A DNA stretch of 64,000 bases from assembly GCF_028548395.1 (NCBI RefSeq), contig NZ_JAQQLA010000001.1:186001-250000 (forward strand). The letters run 5' to 3'. Positions 9,816 to 17,266 of this stretch are shown one piece after another. The notes under the pieces were generated by a model. The model was not told the origin of the DNA, did no database searches, and was given only the letters and a program-made list of their open reading frames with translations. This stretch comes from Vogesella indigofera. GTDB lineage: Bacteria; Pseudomonadota; Gammaproteobacteria; Burkholderiales; Chromobacteriaceae. Within the stretch, counting starts at the first letter, position 1, and each line of letters opens with the position of its first letter. The position numbers were made by a program, and so were the translations under genes.

Positions 9816-10730
9816 TTACGCCACGTGGCGGATTTCGTTAATCAGGTCCGTCACCACCGGCGGGCACACCGCGTTGCCCAGCATGTGCACGGCGAGGCGA
9901 TGCTGTGGCGGCAGAATGTAGCCTTCCGGAAAGCCCATGGCACGGCGGCACTCCTGCGCTGACAGCATGCGCATCCGGTCGCCATCGACAATCGCCCAAC
10001 GGTCATGCGTGGTGATGGTGCCGATTGGCCGCTGCAGGCTGCGGCCGCCACGCTCGTTACCGTAGTACGCGGTAAGGAAGCGCTCACCATGCACGGCTCT
10101 GCCATTGGCAATCCTTGCCAGCGTATTGGACGCCCGACCCGGGCGCTCGATCTGTGACCAACGGCCCGCGGCGAAGTCGATGATTGCTTCCGCCGGAACA
10201 TGCTCCCGTTGCGGCAGGCGAAGCGTCAGCGGGTTGCGGCTACGGGTGGCCACGATGAACATGCGCTCCCGGTTTTGTGGCACGCCATGGTTGGCCGCAT
10301 CGACAACATGGGGCGTCAGCGCATAGCCCAGTGCCTCCATGGCCATGCGCCATGCCGGGTACAGCGACCACTGCAGGAATTCCGGCACGTTCTCGATGAT
10401 GGCAACGGCTGGCCTGTGATGTTCGGCAGCGCTGACCACCGCCCAAGCCGTGCTGCGGCTGGAATCGTGCTGCGGGTTGCCGTGCGACTTCCCTCTGGCC
10501 TTGCTGTGGCCTTGGCAGCATGGGCTGGCCAGCAGCAGGTCGTGCGCCGGCACCTCGTCCCAATTGGCCTGATGCAGATCCTGGCAGACATGCAGTGCAC
10601 CCGGGTGGTTAGCCGCATGGGTCTGCACGGCGTCTTGCCAATGGTTGGCCGCCCATACGATTTCGCAGCCAGCGGCATGAGCGCCGGTAGAGAACCCGCC
10701 GGCACCGGCGAACAGGTCAATGGCCTTCAT
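9816..10730 (-). CDS. Phage C5-cytosine DNA methyltransferase
   Basis: A 304-residue protein with the ordered motifs of m5C methyltransferases: motif I FAGAGGFSTGAHAAG (SAM binding, residues 7-21), motif IV with the catalytic cysteine in ASPCCQGHS (about 74), motif VI IIENVPEF, motif VIII QNRERMFIVA, motif IX region, and motif X HMLGNAVCPPVV. The usual PPCQ is SPCCQ, so either adjacent cysteine could be the nucleophile by eye. No cognate restriction endonuclease is next to it; such orphan enzymes in phages usually protect phage DNA from host restriction. The target site cannot be read from sequence. ATG 10730 follows GAGGGGGAT and overlaps the upstream stop (ATGA). Confidence 0.9.
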   Translation of the reverse strand: MKAIDLFAGAGGFSTGAHAAGCEIVWAANHWQDAVQTHAANHPGALHVCQDLHQANWDEVPAHDLLLASPCCQGHSKARGKSHGNPQHDSSRSTAWAVVSAAEHHRPAVAIIENVPEFLQWSLYPAWRMAMEALGYALTPHVVDAANHGVPQNRERMFIVATRSRNPLTLRLPQREHVPAEAIIDFAAGRWSQIERPGRASNTLARIANGRAVHGERFLTAYYGNERGGRSLQRPIGTITTHDRWAIVDGDRMRMLSAQECRRAMGFPEGYILPPQHRLAVHMLGNAVCPPVVTDLINEIRHVA

Positions 10731-10894
10731 GCGAAATCCCCCTCGCCAATATCGATCAAGCTGGGGCCGCAGTCCGGGCAGCCGCATTCGCTCTTCGGGC
10801 GCTCCATCGAAGAGCACCAGCCGGCGCCCGGCACCGCCGCACGCGGCATCACCTGGTAGCACTCGCCGTAGGCCAGATACGTGGTTTCATTCAT
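10727..10894 (-). CDS. Small early phage protein with possible zinc knuckle
   Basis: A 55-residue product starting MNETTYLAYGECYQV, with a strong GAGGAGG ribosome site and a 4-bp ATGA overlap with the methyltransferase gene. The segment SECGCPDCGPSL resembles a short CxC..C metal-binding knuckle. No family recognised. Coupling to the methyltransferase supports its reality. Confidence 0.65.
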   Translation of the reverse strand: MNETTYLAYGECYQVMPRAAVPGAGWCSSMERPKSECGCPDCGPSLIDIGEGDFA

Positions 10895-10907
10895 GGTCGA
10901 TACCTCC

Positions 10908-11276
10908 TCAAACTTCCTGCAGTAACAGCGGCATGCCCTGGGCCATGGCTTCGCCACAGCACACCAGGTAGGTTTCCCGCTCTTGGTTGAACTCGATGGC
11001 CATGCCCAGGGCATTGGCCGCCATCTGCACCAGGGATTCCGCATCAACGTGGCCCAGCGTCTCAATGGGCACCTGCAGCACCAGGAACGGCTGCGCCTGC
11101 TCGTCGCAGTCGGACACCGCCTGCAGCCCGCAGGTGTTCAGCTGGCTGGCCAGCTTGTCCGCCAGCTGCAGCGCGACAAGGTTGGCCGCAGCGCTGTCGA
11201 TGGTCTGCTGCATGCGCTGGGCGGCGCGGACAAAGACCCGCGTTTCCAGGGGCGGGAAAATGAAATCCGGTTGCAT
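10908..11276 (-). CDS. Hypothetical early phage protein
   Basis: A 122-residue protein with start MQPDFIFPPLETRVFV, preceded by GAGGAA. It has no signal peptide or membrane segment. A mostly helical centre is rich in Ala/Leu (AAANLVALQLADKLASQL), followed by an alternating strand-like part. It sits between gpA and the small zinc-knuckle protein in the early operon. No function recognised. Confidence 0.7.
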   Translation of the reverse strand: MQPDFIFPPLETRVFVRAAQRMQQTIDSAAANLVALQLADKLASQLNTCGLQAVSDCDEQAQPFLVLQVPIETLGHVDAESLVQMAANALGMAIEFNQERETYLVCCGEAMAQGMPLLLQEV

Positions 11277-11287
11277 CGTGGTTCCTC

Positions 11288-13570
11288 TCAGTGCCAGGCC
11301 GGATTGGCCTGCAGTTTTTGCAGCTGGGCCTTGGCCGCGGTGATGGCGTTGGTCAGCTGGTTGGATAGGGAAGGGGTGCCGCGCACGACACGGCTGCGCT
11401 TGGCCGGCGCCGCGGCGCGGGCCTCGGCCAGTGCGCGGGCGGTGGCCACGCTGTCGAAGATCTGGATGCCGGCGCCAGTGCCGGCGGCGAACTGCTTGTG
11501 GAGCGCCTGGGAGCGCACGCGGCGCAGGGTAGATTCGCGCTCACTGGTGGCCAGCGCCTCGGCATGGCGGATCAGCTCTTCCACGCCGGCGGCGAAACCG
11601 GCCAGCTGCTGGCGCTGGCGGTCGAAAACATCGCTGGCGGTGCGCTTGGCCACAACCTGGGCAGGAAGCAGGAACGGATCGTGATCTGGCGGCTGGATGG
11701 CCAGCTGGCGCTCGTAGTCGGCCATGGCCTCGATGGCACCGGCCATGTCGAAGTCGGGCTGCGGCTGAGCCGGGGCGATGGCCGAAATCGACGATTCCGT
11801 AGAGTTATTGACACGAGTCCAAGCGGCCGCTTCGCGTCCGTGAAAAACCTTCCACTCATGCATGCGGCTGATGGCCAACTGCCCGCTTTCTTTTTCAACC
11901 ACCCCAAAGGCAGCCGGCTGCGCCGGTTCGCCGTAGCGGTTTGTCGGCTCGTTCACCTGCTTGGCCAGCGTCAGCGGCATGTCCTTGCGCTTGGCCTCCC
12001 AGCCGCCCATCACCTCCACGAAGCGGCCCCAATTGCCGGCATCTGCGGCGGCAGCGGCACGCATCATCACGTCCTCGGCGTCCTGGCTCATGTAGTCCCA
12101 GCGGCGTAGCTCACGCCACACACCCACCGGCGGGCCGCCCACTTGCTGGAACTGGCGGATGCCCCACGTTGCCGCCCAGGCGTCCACGCGCTGCACGGTG
12201 CGGCTGGCATCGGTATCGCGGTTGGCCGCATCGTATTCGTCGGCCAGCGGGGCGGCGCTTTGCGCCTCGTAGTCTTCACCGATGGATTCGCCGGTGGTCT
12301 TCACGCCGTCGATGTTCTTGGCCACGTACTTGGCGATGTAGCCGGCGGCGGTGCCCTTGTTCCAGTCGATGGCCTTGAAGCAAATACGCGCCTCGATGGC
12401 CTTCCACACACCGCGCGGCGGCTGGCTCCAGAACAGCGCCTCCCAGCCAACCTGCTCCATCAGGTCGGCAAGATAGCCCTTGGCACCGTCCGCCTTGCGT
12501 TCACGCGCCAGCGCACGAGCGGTCGCCTTGTTGGTGGCGTAGCTCAGGCCCAGCTCTTGTCTGTCCTCGCGCACGGCGTAACGCGCCACGATGCGGCGGA
12601 AGGCCGGCACATCAGCTGGCGACATGAAGAACAGACCATGGAAGTGCGGGGTGCCGTCGTGGTGCGGCTCGGCTACGCGGAAGCCGAAAATGCGGATTCC
12701 GGCGCGATCCAGCGCGGCGGTAATACGTGACCAGACCGTGCCCAGGTAATTGCGGGTGTCGGTCGGGGTGATGCCCTGCAGGTAGTGCTGATTGCGTCGG
12801 CCCGTCTTGGCCACGCGCGGGTGATAGCGGCTTGGCGCCGTCAGGGTGATGAACTCGCCGGCCATCTCCATGGCCTGGGCGATGTATTCGAAACCGGCAA
12901 TGCGCGTCATCAGCTCGGCGCGCTTCACTGCCGGGTTGGACGTGCCCTTGTCGGCCAGCTCGGCCAGCGAGAATTCCTCGCCCAGCTCGTTGATGGCCAC
13001 CAGCGCTTCCAGCAGTGCGCGGTTGCGGCGCGTCTGGTCGGCGCGGCGGTTTACCGCATCGTCGCTGCAGTACAGCGCGCGCTGCTTGTGCACCAGGCCC
13101 AGCGACAGCGACAGCGCCTCTGCCTTGCGGCCATTCGCCTTGCGCAGGTTCCGGCGCCACCACAGGCTGCAGCCCACGCGGCGGGCGATGGCCTCATTGT
13201 CCTGGCCTTGCGGCAGCGGCAGGCCGTGGGCCTCGCAGTACGCCTCCAGCTCGTCCAGGCTGGCACCGTTGACGCGCAGCCGCTCACCCTCGGTCGCCTT
13301 CTCGATGGCAAAGGCCACCAGCGCATCCTCGCTGGCGCCCAGCTCCAGCGCCTGCGCGGGGAACTGCTCCACCAGATGGCGCAGCCACACGTTGGCCTCT
13401 GCCTCGCGGCCATCATCCAGCACACCCATCCGCACCGCCGGCGCACGCAGCGGGCGGTTGCGCAGCCTCAGCCATTCACGGCGCACCGCCCGCGCCAGAT
13501 GGCGCGGGAAGTGTTCGAATTTGCCGAGGGCGAAGCTGTCGGGGAGGTGGCTGAACGGGGCGACGTACAT
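11288..13570 (-). CDS. A: Phage replication endonuclease gpA (HUH, rolling-circle type)
   Basis: A 760-residue P2 gpA-like replication initiator. It would nick the phage origin and start rolling-circle synthesis by covalent linkage through tyrosine. The metal-binding HUH motif is seen in PHFHGLFFM (near residue 325) and the paired active-site tyrosines in AAGYIAKYVAKN (Y-x3-Y), as in gpA of P2 and Rep proteins. ATG 13570 lies 2 bp after the stop of the 94-residue gene and gives the conserved-looking start MYVAPFSHLPDSFALGKFEH. It is the largest gene of the early operon. In P2 the origin lies inside gene A; I could not locate it here. Confidence 0.92.
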   Translation of the reverse strand: MYVAPFSHLPDSFALGKFEHFPRHLARAVRREWLRLRNRPLRAPAVRMGVLDDGREAEANVWLRHLVEQFPAQALELGASEDALVAFAIEKATEGERLRVNGASLDELEAYCEAHGLPLPQGQDNEAIARRVGCSLWWRRNLRKANGRKAEALSLSLGLVHKQRALYCSDDAVNRRADQTRRNRALLEALVAINELGEEFSLAELADKGTSNPAVKRAELMTRIAGFEYIAQAMEMAGEFITLTAPSRYHPRVAKTGRRNQHYLQGITPTDTRNYLGTVWSRITAALDRAGIRIFGFRVAEPHHDGTPHFHGLFFMSPADVPAFRRIVARYAVREDRQELGLSYATNKATARALARERKADGAKGYLADLMEQVGWEALFWSQPPRGVWKAIEARICFKAIDWNKGTAAGYIAKYVAKNIDGVKTTGESIGEDYEAQSAAPLADEYDAANRDTDASRTVQRVDAWAATWGIRQFQQVGGPPVGVWRELRRWDYMSQDAEDVMMRAAAAADAGNWGRFVEVMGGWEAKRKDMPLTLAKQVNEPTNRYGEPAQPAAFGVVEKESGQLAISRMHEWKVFHGREAAAWTRVNNSTESSISAIAPAQPQPDFDMAGAIEAMADYERQLAIQPPDHDPFLLPAQVVAKRTASDVFDRQRQQLAGFAAGVEELIRHAEALATSERESTLRRVRSQALHKQFAAGTGAGIQIFDSVATARALAEARAAAPAKRSRVVRGTPSLSNQLTNAITAAKAQLQKLQANPAWH

Positions 13571-13572
13571 GG

Positions 13573-13857
13573 CTATTGCTTCTCTTCCGGAGTCCACACG
13601 CCATCCACCCACTTGCCGTTGTCGGCCAGGGTGCGCCAGTAGTAGTCGCGTCCTTGGTGGTTCCACAGGTCGGGGCGCATGTTCATCACGAAGCGGCTGA
13701 TGATTTCGCGGCCAACGTGTTCGGCCAGTTCACCGGCGGCACGGTCTTTACTGTCTGCCGGGTTGGCCTGGGCGATATGCCACAGCTGCACCAGGTAGCT
13801 ATCCGTGTATTGGGGCAGCTTGTCGGTGTCGATGTCGAAAGTGATAGACGTTTTCAT
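13573..13857 (-). CDS. Hypothetical early phage protein
   Basis: A 94-residue protein starting MKTSITFDIDTDKLPQYTDSYLVQLWHIAQANPAD. It resembles small proteins commonly found beside gpA in P2-like phages, which share the D-x-L-x-x-x-x-D-x-x-L-x-x-L-x-H-x-A-Q-A-N pattern. GGGGGTGGCC precedes the start. The C-terminal third is rich in tryptophan (DLWNHQGRDYYWRTLADNGKWVDGVW). Function unknown. Confidence 0.75.
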   Translation of the reverse strand: MKTSITFDIDTDKLPQYTDSYLVQLWHIAQANPADSKDRAAGELAEHVGREIISRFVMNMRPDLWNHQGRDYYWRTLADNGKWVDGVWTPEEKQ

Positions 13858-13867
13858 GGCCACCCCC

Positions 13868-14266
13868 TTACGCCGCGATCCGGCCATCAGTGGCCAGATG
13901 CAGGGCTTCCACGACAACCGGCGACGGTGCCAGCGGGCGCACCTCGGCAGGGATGCCGCCACGCTTCAGCAGCTCGGCGGTGCGGGCGCTATCCCACAGC
14001 AACGCCTCGATCTCGGCATGCAACATGCCCAGCTCCACCAGCCCCACGCGGCGCACCGGCAGCGCGTGCAGGGTGGCCAGCTGGTTGATGGCGGCTTGCA
14101 GGCTGGCAATGCTGGCCATGGCATCCTGAATCTGCGCCAGCGCCTCCAGCTGCGGCAGCGTCAGTACCCGCGGCTGCATCTCGGCCACGCTCACCCCGGA
14201 GCGGTTACCACCGGCACCCATGCCACGCAGTGCCTGTAGGCAGTTGTCTCGTGCGATCGAATTCAT
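13868..14266 (-). CDS. Hypothetical early phage protein
   Basis: A 132-residue, largely helical protein with start MNSIARDNCLQALRGMGAGGN after a GAGGG ribosome site. The middle (LPQLEALAQIQDAMASIASLQAAINQLATL) is a probable coiled coil. No family recognised. It lies in the early operon between the 51-residue membrane protein and the 94-residue protein. Confidence 0.65.
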   Translation of the reverse strand: MNSIARDNCLQALRGMGAGGNRSGVSVAEMQPRVLTLPQLEALAQIQDAMASIASLQAAINQLATLHALPVRRVGLVELGMLHAEIEALLWDSARTAELLKRGGIPAEVRPLAPSPVVVEALHLATDGRIAA

Positions 14267-14270
14267 GTTG

Positions 14271-14426
14271 TTACCCTCGCATCAGGTTGATCAGCGCCAG
14301 CACCGCCAGCAGCCCTGCAAATACCCCCACCGCGTGCCAGTCCTGCTTGGTCTGACCCAGCCACAGCACCCGCGGCAGGTGCGGGGTAAAGCACTCCGTT
14401 CCGTTGGCAAAACGCACTCGTTTCAT
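14271..14426 (-). CDS. Small single-span membrane protein
   Basis: A 51-residue protein. Its N-terminal part (MKRVRFANGTECFTPHLPRV...) is soluble, and a C-terminal hydrophobic helix (GVFAGLLAVLALINL) can span the membrane. GGAG lies 8 bases before the ATG. Its stop codon lies 4 bp before the next start in the operon. Spacing and ribosome site favour a real gene; function unknown. Confidence 0.6.
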   Translation of the reverse strand: MKRVRFANGTECFTPHLPRVLWLGQTKQDWHAVGVFAGLLAVLALINLMRG

Positions 14427-14518
14427 GGCGATCTCCGTTTTTCAGGCAAAAAGAGTCCCTACGGGCCGCGCCGGCGGCTCGCATGGTGGTAATTCAGTAG
14501 GGGGGATTGGTTAGCTGG

Positions 14519-14764
14519 TCAGGTAACGTCCAGCTCTAGCTGCTTGTCGTCAGGCGGCATGCACTTCTTGCCGCGCTGGATATAGACGTCGGGGTTTGGC
14601 TTGCCACTTGGCGACAGGGTGCGCACCACCTCGGTCAGCGTCACAAAGGTGTGGCCGCATTCCAGATCGCTGCATTGCACATAGGCTTCACGCAACTTTC
14701 TGGAAATCCGGCGGCTGGAACGTGTGTGCGCTACGGCTTCGCAGTGCGGACAAGTAAAGGCCAT
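14519..14764 (-). CDS. ogr: Ogr/Delta-family late-gene activator
   Basis: An 81-residue zinc-finger transcription activator of the P2 Ogr / P4 Delta family. Metal ligands are CPHC at residues 5-8 and CSDLEC (C-x4-C) near 31-36; the pattern C-x2-C...C-x4-C is the family signature, with the basic RSSRRISRKLREAY helix between them. Ogr binds upstream of late promoters and contacts the RNA polymerase alpha C-terminal domain. The TTGT-N13-ACAA dyads found before genes P, V and FI are its likely targets. In P2 the gene follows D; here it sits in the early operon next to the CII-like gene. Confidence 0.9.
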   Translation of the reverse strand: MAFTCPHCEAVAHTRSSRRISRKLREAYVQCSDLECGHTFVTLTEVVRTLSPSGKPNPDVYIQRGKKCMPPDDKQLELDVT

Positions 14765-14766
14765 GG

Positions 14767-15216
14767 TTACGGCTCCCGGCTGAACACTTTGAAGGTCAGG
14801 TCATTCATCTGCGTGGCCTTGGTGCAGATGGCCATGCGGATGGCGTCCAGGCGGGCGCGCTCTTTCTTGCACACCTCGCCGTCGCGGGTCGCCTCGCGCC
14901 ACTCGCGCGCCAGCTTGCCCACTTCCTCCACCAGCGCCATGTACAGTGCCTGGATTTCTTCGTCGTCCACGCCATCAACCTGCGACAGCGGGATGAACAC
15001 ACCGCCGCTGTCGGCGGCCACCGCCTCGGCAAACAGGCTGGTGCCACTCATGGCCTGCATCTGCATGGCTTGGTGCACGGTGATTTCCTGCCCCTTGCGC
15101 TCGTAGACGCGGTTTTCCAGTCCATCCTTGGACAGGCCCAGCGCGGCGGCCATCGCCGCCCAACCACCCGGCATCGCGCGGCACATCTGCTGATAACTGG
15201 TGCGAAGTCTGTCCAT
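14767..15216 (-). CDS. Phage regulatory CII (CP76/YmfL) family protein
   Basis: A 149-residue DNA-binding regulator. The first 70 residues carry a lambda-CII-like helix-turn-helix followed by the hallmark LGLSKDGLENRVYERKGQEITVHQAMQMQ, typical of the phage_CP76 (CII/YmfL) family. ATG 15216 was chosen over longer in-frame starts because it gives the conserved MDRLRTSYQQMCRAMPGGW beginning. It is the first gene of the leftward early operon and diverges from the gene at 15265, so the short 48-bp gap between them must hold one or both promoters. Confidence 0.85.
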   Translation of the reverse strand: MDRLRTSYQQMCRAMPGGWAAMAAALGLSKDGLENRVYERKGQEITVHQAMQMQAMSGTSLFAEAVAADSGGVFIPLSQVDGVDDEEIQALYMALVEEVGKLAREWREATRDGEVCKKERARLDAIRMAICTKATQMNDLTFKVFSREP

Positions 15217-15264
15217 GGTGTATTTTCCGTTTAGTCTTTTGGCATTTTTATTGGGGGGCTTTAA

Positions 15265-15798
15265 ATGGCTGTCGTACCGAAGTCTGATAACCAACGTGTA
15301 AAACAACTTGCGGCTTCACTGTCAGCCGAGTCGCTCATGACTGTTCCATGCCAGCCGCTGCCCGATAAACCAGTTCTCGAGTGTTTCCGTATCGTTCCAG
15401 AGCAAGTGCAAGCTCATGGTGGTAAGCAGGTGACGGGGTGGACAATTTGGGAGTGGCCCAATGTGCTGATTGAGGCTGAGTTTCATGCTGTCTGGCAGCG
15501 CCCCGATGGCACGCTGGTAGACATCACCCCAAGGACGCAGAGTTTCGAATCCATCCTTTTTCTGCCGGACCCCAAAAAAGTGTATCGGGGCCGACAAGTC
15601 GATAATGTCAGGAGGGCATTGAGTGACAGCCTGCTGGTGAACAGATTGATCCAAGCCAGCGAAGAACTCTTTCGGGCCATGAATAAGGGTGATCTGGCCG
15701 ACCAGCACGGAGAAATCGAGGCCACTCCGGCGATCATCAAGGCATACGAGCGTGTGGCGAAGGCCCACCAGCAAGTCGTGACCAAGTTTGGTATCTGA
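15265..15798 (+). CDS. Hypothetical prophage protein
   Basis: A 177-residue soluble protein with no signal or membrane segment. The central part, GWTIWEWPNVLIEAEFHAVWQRPDGTLVDITPR, looks like a compact beta-rich domain; the C-terminal 60 residues are helical. GGGGGG lies 8 bases before ATG 15265. It is divergent from the CII-like gene and convergent with the 103-residue gene. I do not recognise the family well enough to name a function. An early or lysogeny-associated role is inferred only from position. Confidence 0.6.
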   Translation: MAVVPKSDNQRVKQLAASLSAESLMTVPCQPLPDKPVLECFRIVPEQVQAHGGKQVTGWTIWEWPNVLIEAEFHAVWQRPDGTLVDITPRTQSFESILFLPDPKKVYRGRQVDNVRRALSDSLLVNRLIQASEELFRAMNKGDLADQHGEIEATPAIIKAYERVAKAHQQVVTKFGI

Positions 15799-15833
15799 GT
15801 TGCCTACGGCCGTTGCTTTGTGAATGAGCCAGC

Positions 15834-16145
15834 TCATGCAGACTCTCCCGCCTGCCACTGCAGGACACCGCGGCAATCTGGTTGCACGCGGCTGCCAATG
15901 GCTTCCTTCAGGTAAGTCAGCACCCCGGCAAGCTGGTGGTCATTTCGGCAAGTCAGCAGGTACTTGGCGATGTAGCCATTCACGCTATGAGCAAAACCAA
16001 AGCGCTTTTTGATGTAGCGGTTTAGCACTTTTGTCTTTGCAGCGAAATTGACCTTGCTGCTGTTCGTCTTGGATTCCACCGGAATTACCTCGTTCGTGTG
16101 GTTTCGAATTGCGCTTGCGCGCACTAGAGTGGATTTAGGCCGCAC
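15834..16145 (-). CDS. Hypothetical prophage protein, second gene after the RHH regulator
   Basis: Up to 103 residues from a GTG at 16145 that overlaps the end of the RHH gene by 11 bp; no ATG is available in the conserved-looking part. The core NRYIKKRFGFAHSVNGYIAKYLLTCRNDHQLAGVLTYLKEAIGSRVQPDCRGVLQ is basic and helical. The first residues (NHTNEVI) resemble the start of the upstream protein (NTTNEVI), because a 15-bp DNA repeat occurs in both genes. No family recognised. A downstream start inside this frame is also possible. Confidence 0.5.
   Translation of the reverse strand: MRPKSTLVRASAIRNHTNEVIPVESKTNSSKVNFAAKTKVLNRYIKKRFGFAHSVNGYIAKYLLTCRNDHQLAGVLTYLKEAIGSRVQPDCRGVLQWQAGESA
16083..16097. 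repeat. 15-bp direct repeat, copy 1
   Basis: AATTACCTCGTTCGT is identical to 16315-16329. It contains the heptamer CGTTCGT, which recurs in the immunity region, and may be a regulator-binding half site or a remnant of a small duplication. Confidence 0.6.
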
Positions 16146-16338
16146 GATGCTCAGCCTTCAGGACAGCCAGACCCTTGCGGTAGACCATCGCGGCAAAGGC
16201 GCTGTCGCCCAAACCGTACTGCACCGCCAGCGCCTCTAGCTCGTCGCGCTCCGCTGTCGGTAGCGACATTTGCACCCGTCGCTTATCGGCGCCGTTACGG
16301 ACACGGGCACGCGTAATTACCTCGTTCGTAGTATTCAT
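16135..16338 (-). CDS. Ribbon-helix-helix-like regulator opposite the repressor
   Basis: A 67-residue basic protein. The segment KRRVQMSLPTAERDELEALAVQYGLGDSAFAAMVYRKGLAVLK fits an Arc/MetJ-type ribbon-helix-helix fold: a strand with alternating residues, then two helices. It is transcribed divergently from the XRE repressor, the position held by Cox/Cro-type anti-repressors in P2-like phages. It is therefore a candidate for the lytic-side switch protein; this role is inferred. ATG 16338 follows AGGACAGCC. The perfect palindrome at 16387-16408 lies about 50 bp upstream. Confidence 0.65.
   Translation of the reverse strand: MNTTNEVITRARVRNGADKRRVQMSLPTAERDELEALAVQYGLGDSAFAAMVYRKGLAVLKAEHRAA
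16315..16329. repeat. 15-bp direct repeat, copy 2
   Basis: Identical to 16083-16097. This copy covers codons 4-8 of the RHH gene and lies close to the divergent promoter region. Confidence 0.6.
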
Positions 16339-16386
16339 GGCTGTCCTGTGATACGTTCGTGTGTAACTGTGATGCATATTGTGTAT

Positions 16387-16408
16387 TTTCCAGACGAACG
16401 TCTGGAAA
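16387..16408. promoter_or_regulatory. Repressor operator candidate
   Basis: This is a perfect inverted repeat with 10-bp arms TTTCCAGACG / CGTCTGGAAA and a 2-bp AA centre. It sits midway between the divergent RHH gene (start 16338) and the XRE repressor (start 16431). Its size and place fit a dimeric cI-like repressor operator. The centre contains ACGAACG, a heptamer that recurs at 16354-16360, 16323-16329 and 16091-16097. Confidence 0.75.
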
Positions 16409-16430
16409 GTCAACTGGATTCCATTCAATC

Positions 16431-16742
16431 GTGAGCATTGGCAATCGACTTCTAGAAGAACGTAGGCGTCTAAATCTCAACCAGACAGACATGGGGAAGC
16501 TTGGCGGAGTGGCTTATGGCACTTATGCAAACTACGAAAGTGGCAAGCGCTTCCCCGATGCAGAGTGCCTCGCAAAGCTATACGCGGCGGGCGTTGACGT
16601 GCTTTATGTGATTTCCGGTGTACGCAATACGGCGAACCTGACAAATGTCGATTCCGTGCTGCTGGAGCAATTCCACCGGCTGGATGAGCGGGCGCAGCGC
16701 GCCACAATGGCCATGATGCAAACCTACAACAGCTCCGTATGA
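16431..16742 (+). CDS. XRE-family phage repressor (C/cI-like)
   Basis: A 103-residue helix-turn-helix protein: IGNRLLEERRRLNLNQTDMGKLGGVAYGTYANYESGKRFPDAECLAKLYAAGVDVLYVISG is a full five-helix HTH_3 domain (residues about 3-62) with the Y-x-x-Y-E-x-G-K-R recognition-helix end. There is no peptidase domain, so regulation would not be by LexA-style self-cleavage, as in P2 C. GTG 16431 is chosen because the only upstream ATG (16359) would put the operator palindrome inside the coding region. It overlaps the next gene by 4 bp (ATGA). It probably maintains lysogeny by repressing the leftward promoters. Confidence 0.8.
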   Translation: MSIGNRLLEERRRLNLNQTDMGKLGGVAYGTYANYESGKRFPDAECLAKLYAAGVDVLYVISGVRNTANLTNVDSVLLEQFHRLDERAQRATMAMMQTYNSSV

Positions 16743-17191
16743 AAACAATCGAGTTCGTCTACCAGGGTCCTAGCTCTGAGCCATCTTCCCGGCGTCTGAC
16801 TGACTGGAAGGAAAGCGGCAAGTACATCGTTGGCTTCTGCGAGGTGGCTGGAGCAGTACGCACATTCCGTAAAGATCGCGTGGTGCAATACGGGGAGGGG
16901 GTAGCCGAGTTTCTGCAGGAGCCTTGCCCAGCGCCGCCGCCCAAGGCGATTAAGCAACCTGAAATCCTGTTCACTGGCTTTACTGCCGCCGAACGTTTCG
17001 AGTTGGAGCTGTTCGCTTCGGAAGCCGGTATGAAGGTGGTGAAGTCGGCGACCCAGCACCTAGCCTACCTGTGTGGCGGTCCGAATGCAGGCCCCACCAA
17101 AGTGGATAAGGCTAGGAAGAACGGGGCATGGATTCTTGATCGGGATTCGTTAAATGCGCTTGTTGAAACCGGTGAGCTACCTGAATCATAA
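16739..17191 (+). CDS. BRCT-domain protein with WYL-like N-terminus
   Basis: A 150-residue protein in two parts. Residues 1-60 (IEFVYQG...RRLTDWKESGKYIVGFCEVAGAVRTFRKDRVVQYGEG) resemble the ligand-sensing core of WYL domains, with the closing R-x-F-R-x-D-R-V pattern. Residues 76-150 (PEILFTGFTAAERFELELFASEAGMKVVKSATQHLAYLCGGPNAGPTKVDKARKNGAWILDRDSLNALV) form a BRCT domain like that of bacterial NAD-dependent ligase and phage proteins. It is translationally coupled to the repressor (ATGA), so it is probably expressed in the lysogen. Function unknown; DNA-end or nick recognition is possible. Confidence 0.75.
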   Translation: MKTIEFVYQGPSSEPSSRRLTDWKESGKYIVGFCEVAGAVRTFRKDRVVQYGEGVAEFLQEPCPAPPPKAIKQPEILFTGFTAAERFELELFASEAGMKVVKSATQHLAYLCGGPNAGPTKVDKARKNGAWILDRDSLNALVETGELPES

Positions 17192-17266
17192 GGTCGTGAT
17201 GTCACGCGACAAGCCCTTCCTGGGGCAATATCGACACGGCCAGAACTTAACTATGTGCGTTGAGAA

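Noticed and set aside
16359..16430. Longer repressor start at ATG 16359
   Set aside because: It would place the operator palindrome inside the coding sequence and add residues unlike the HTH_3 family start.
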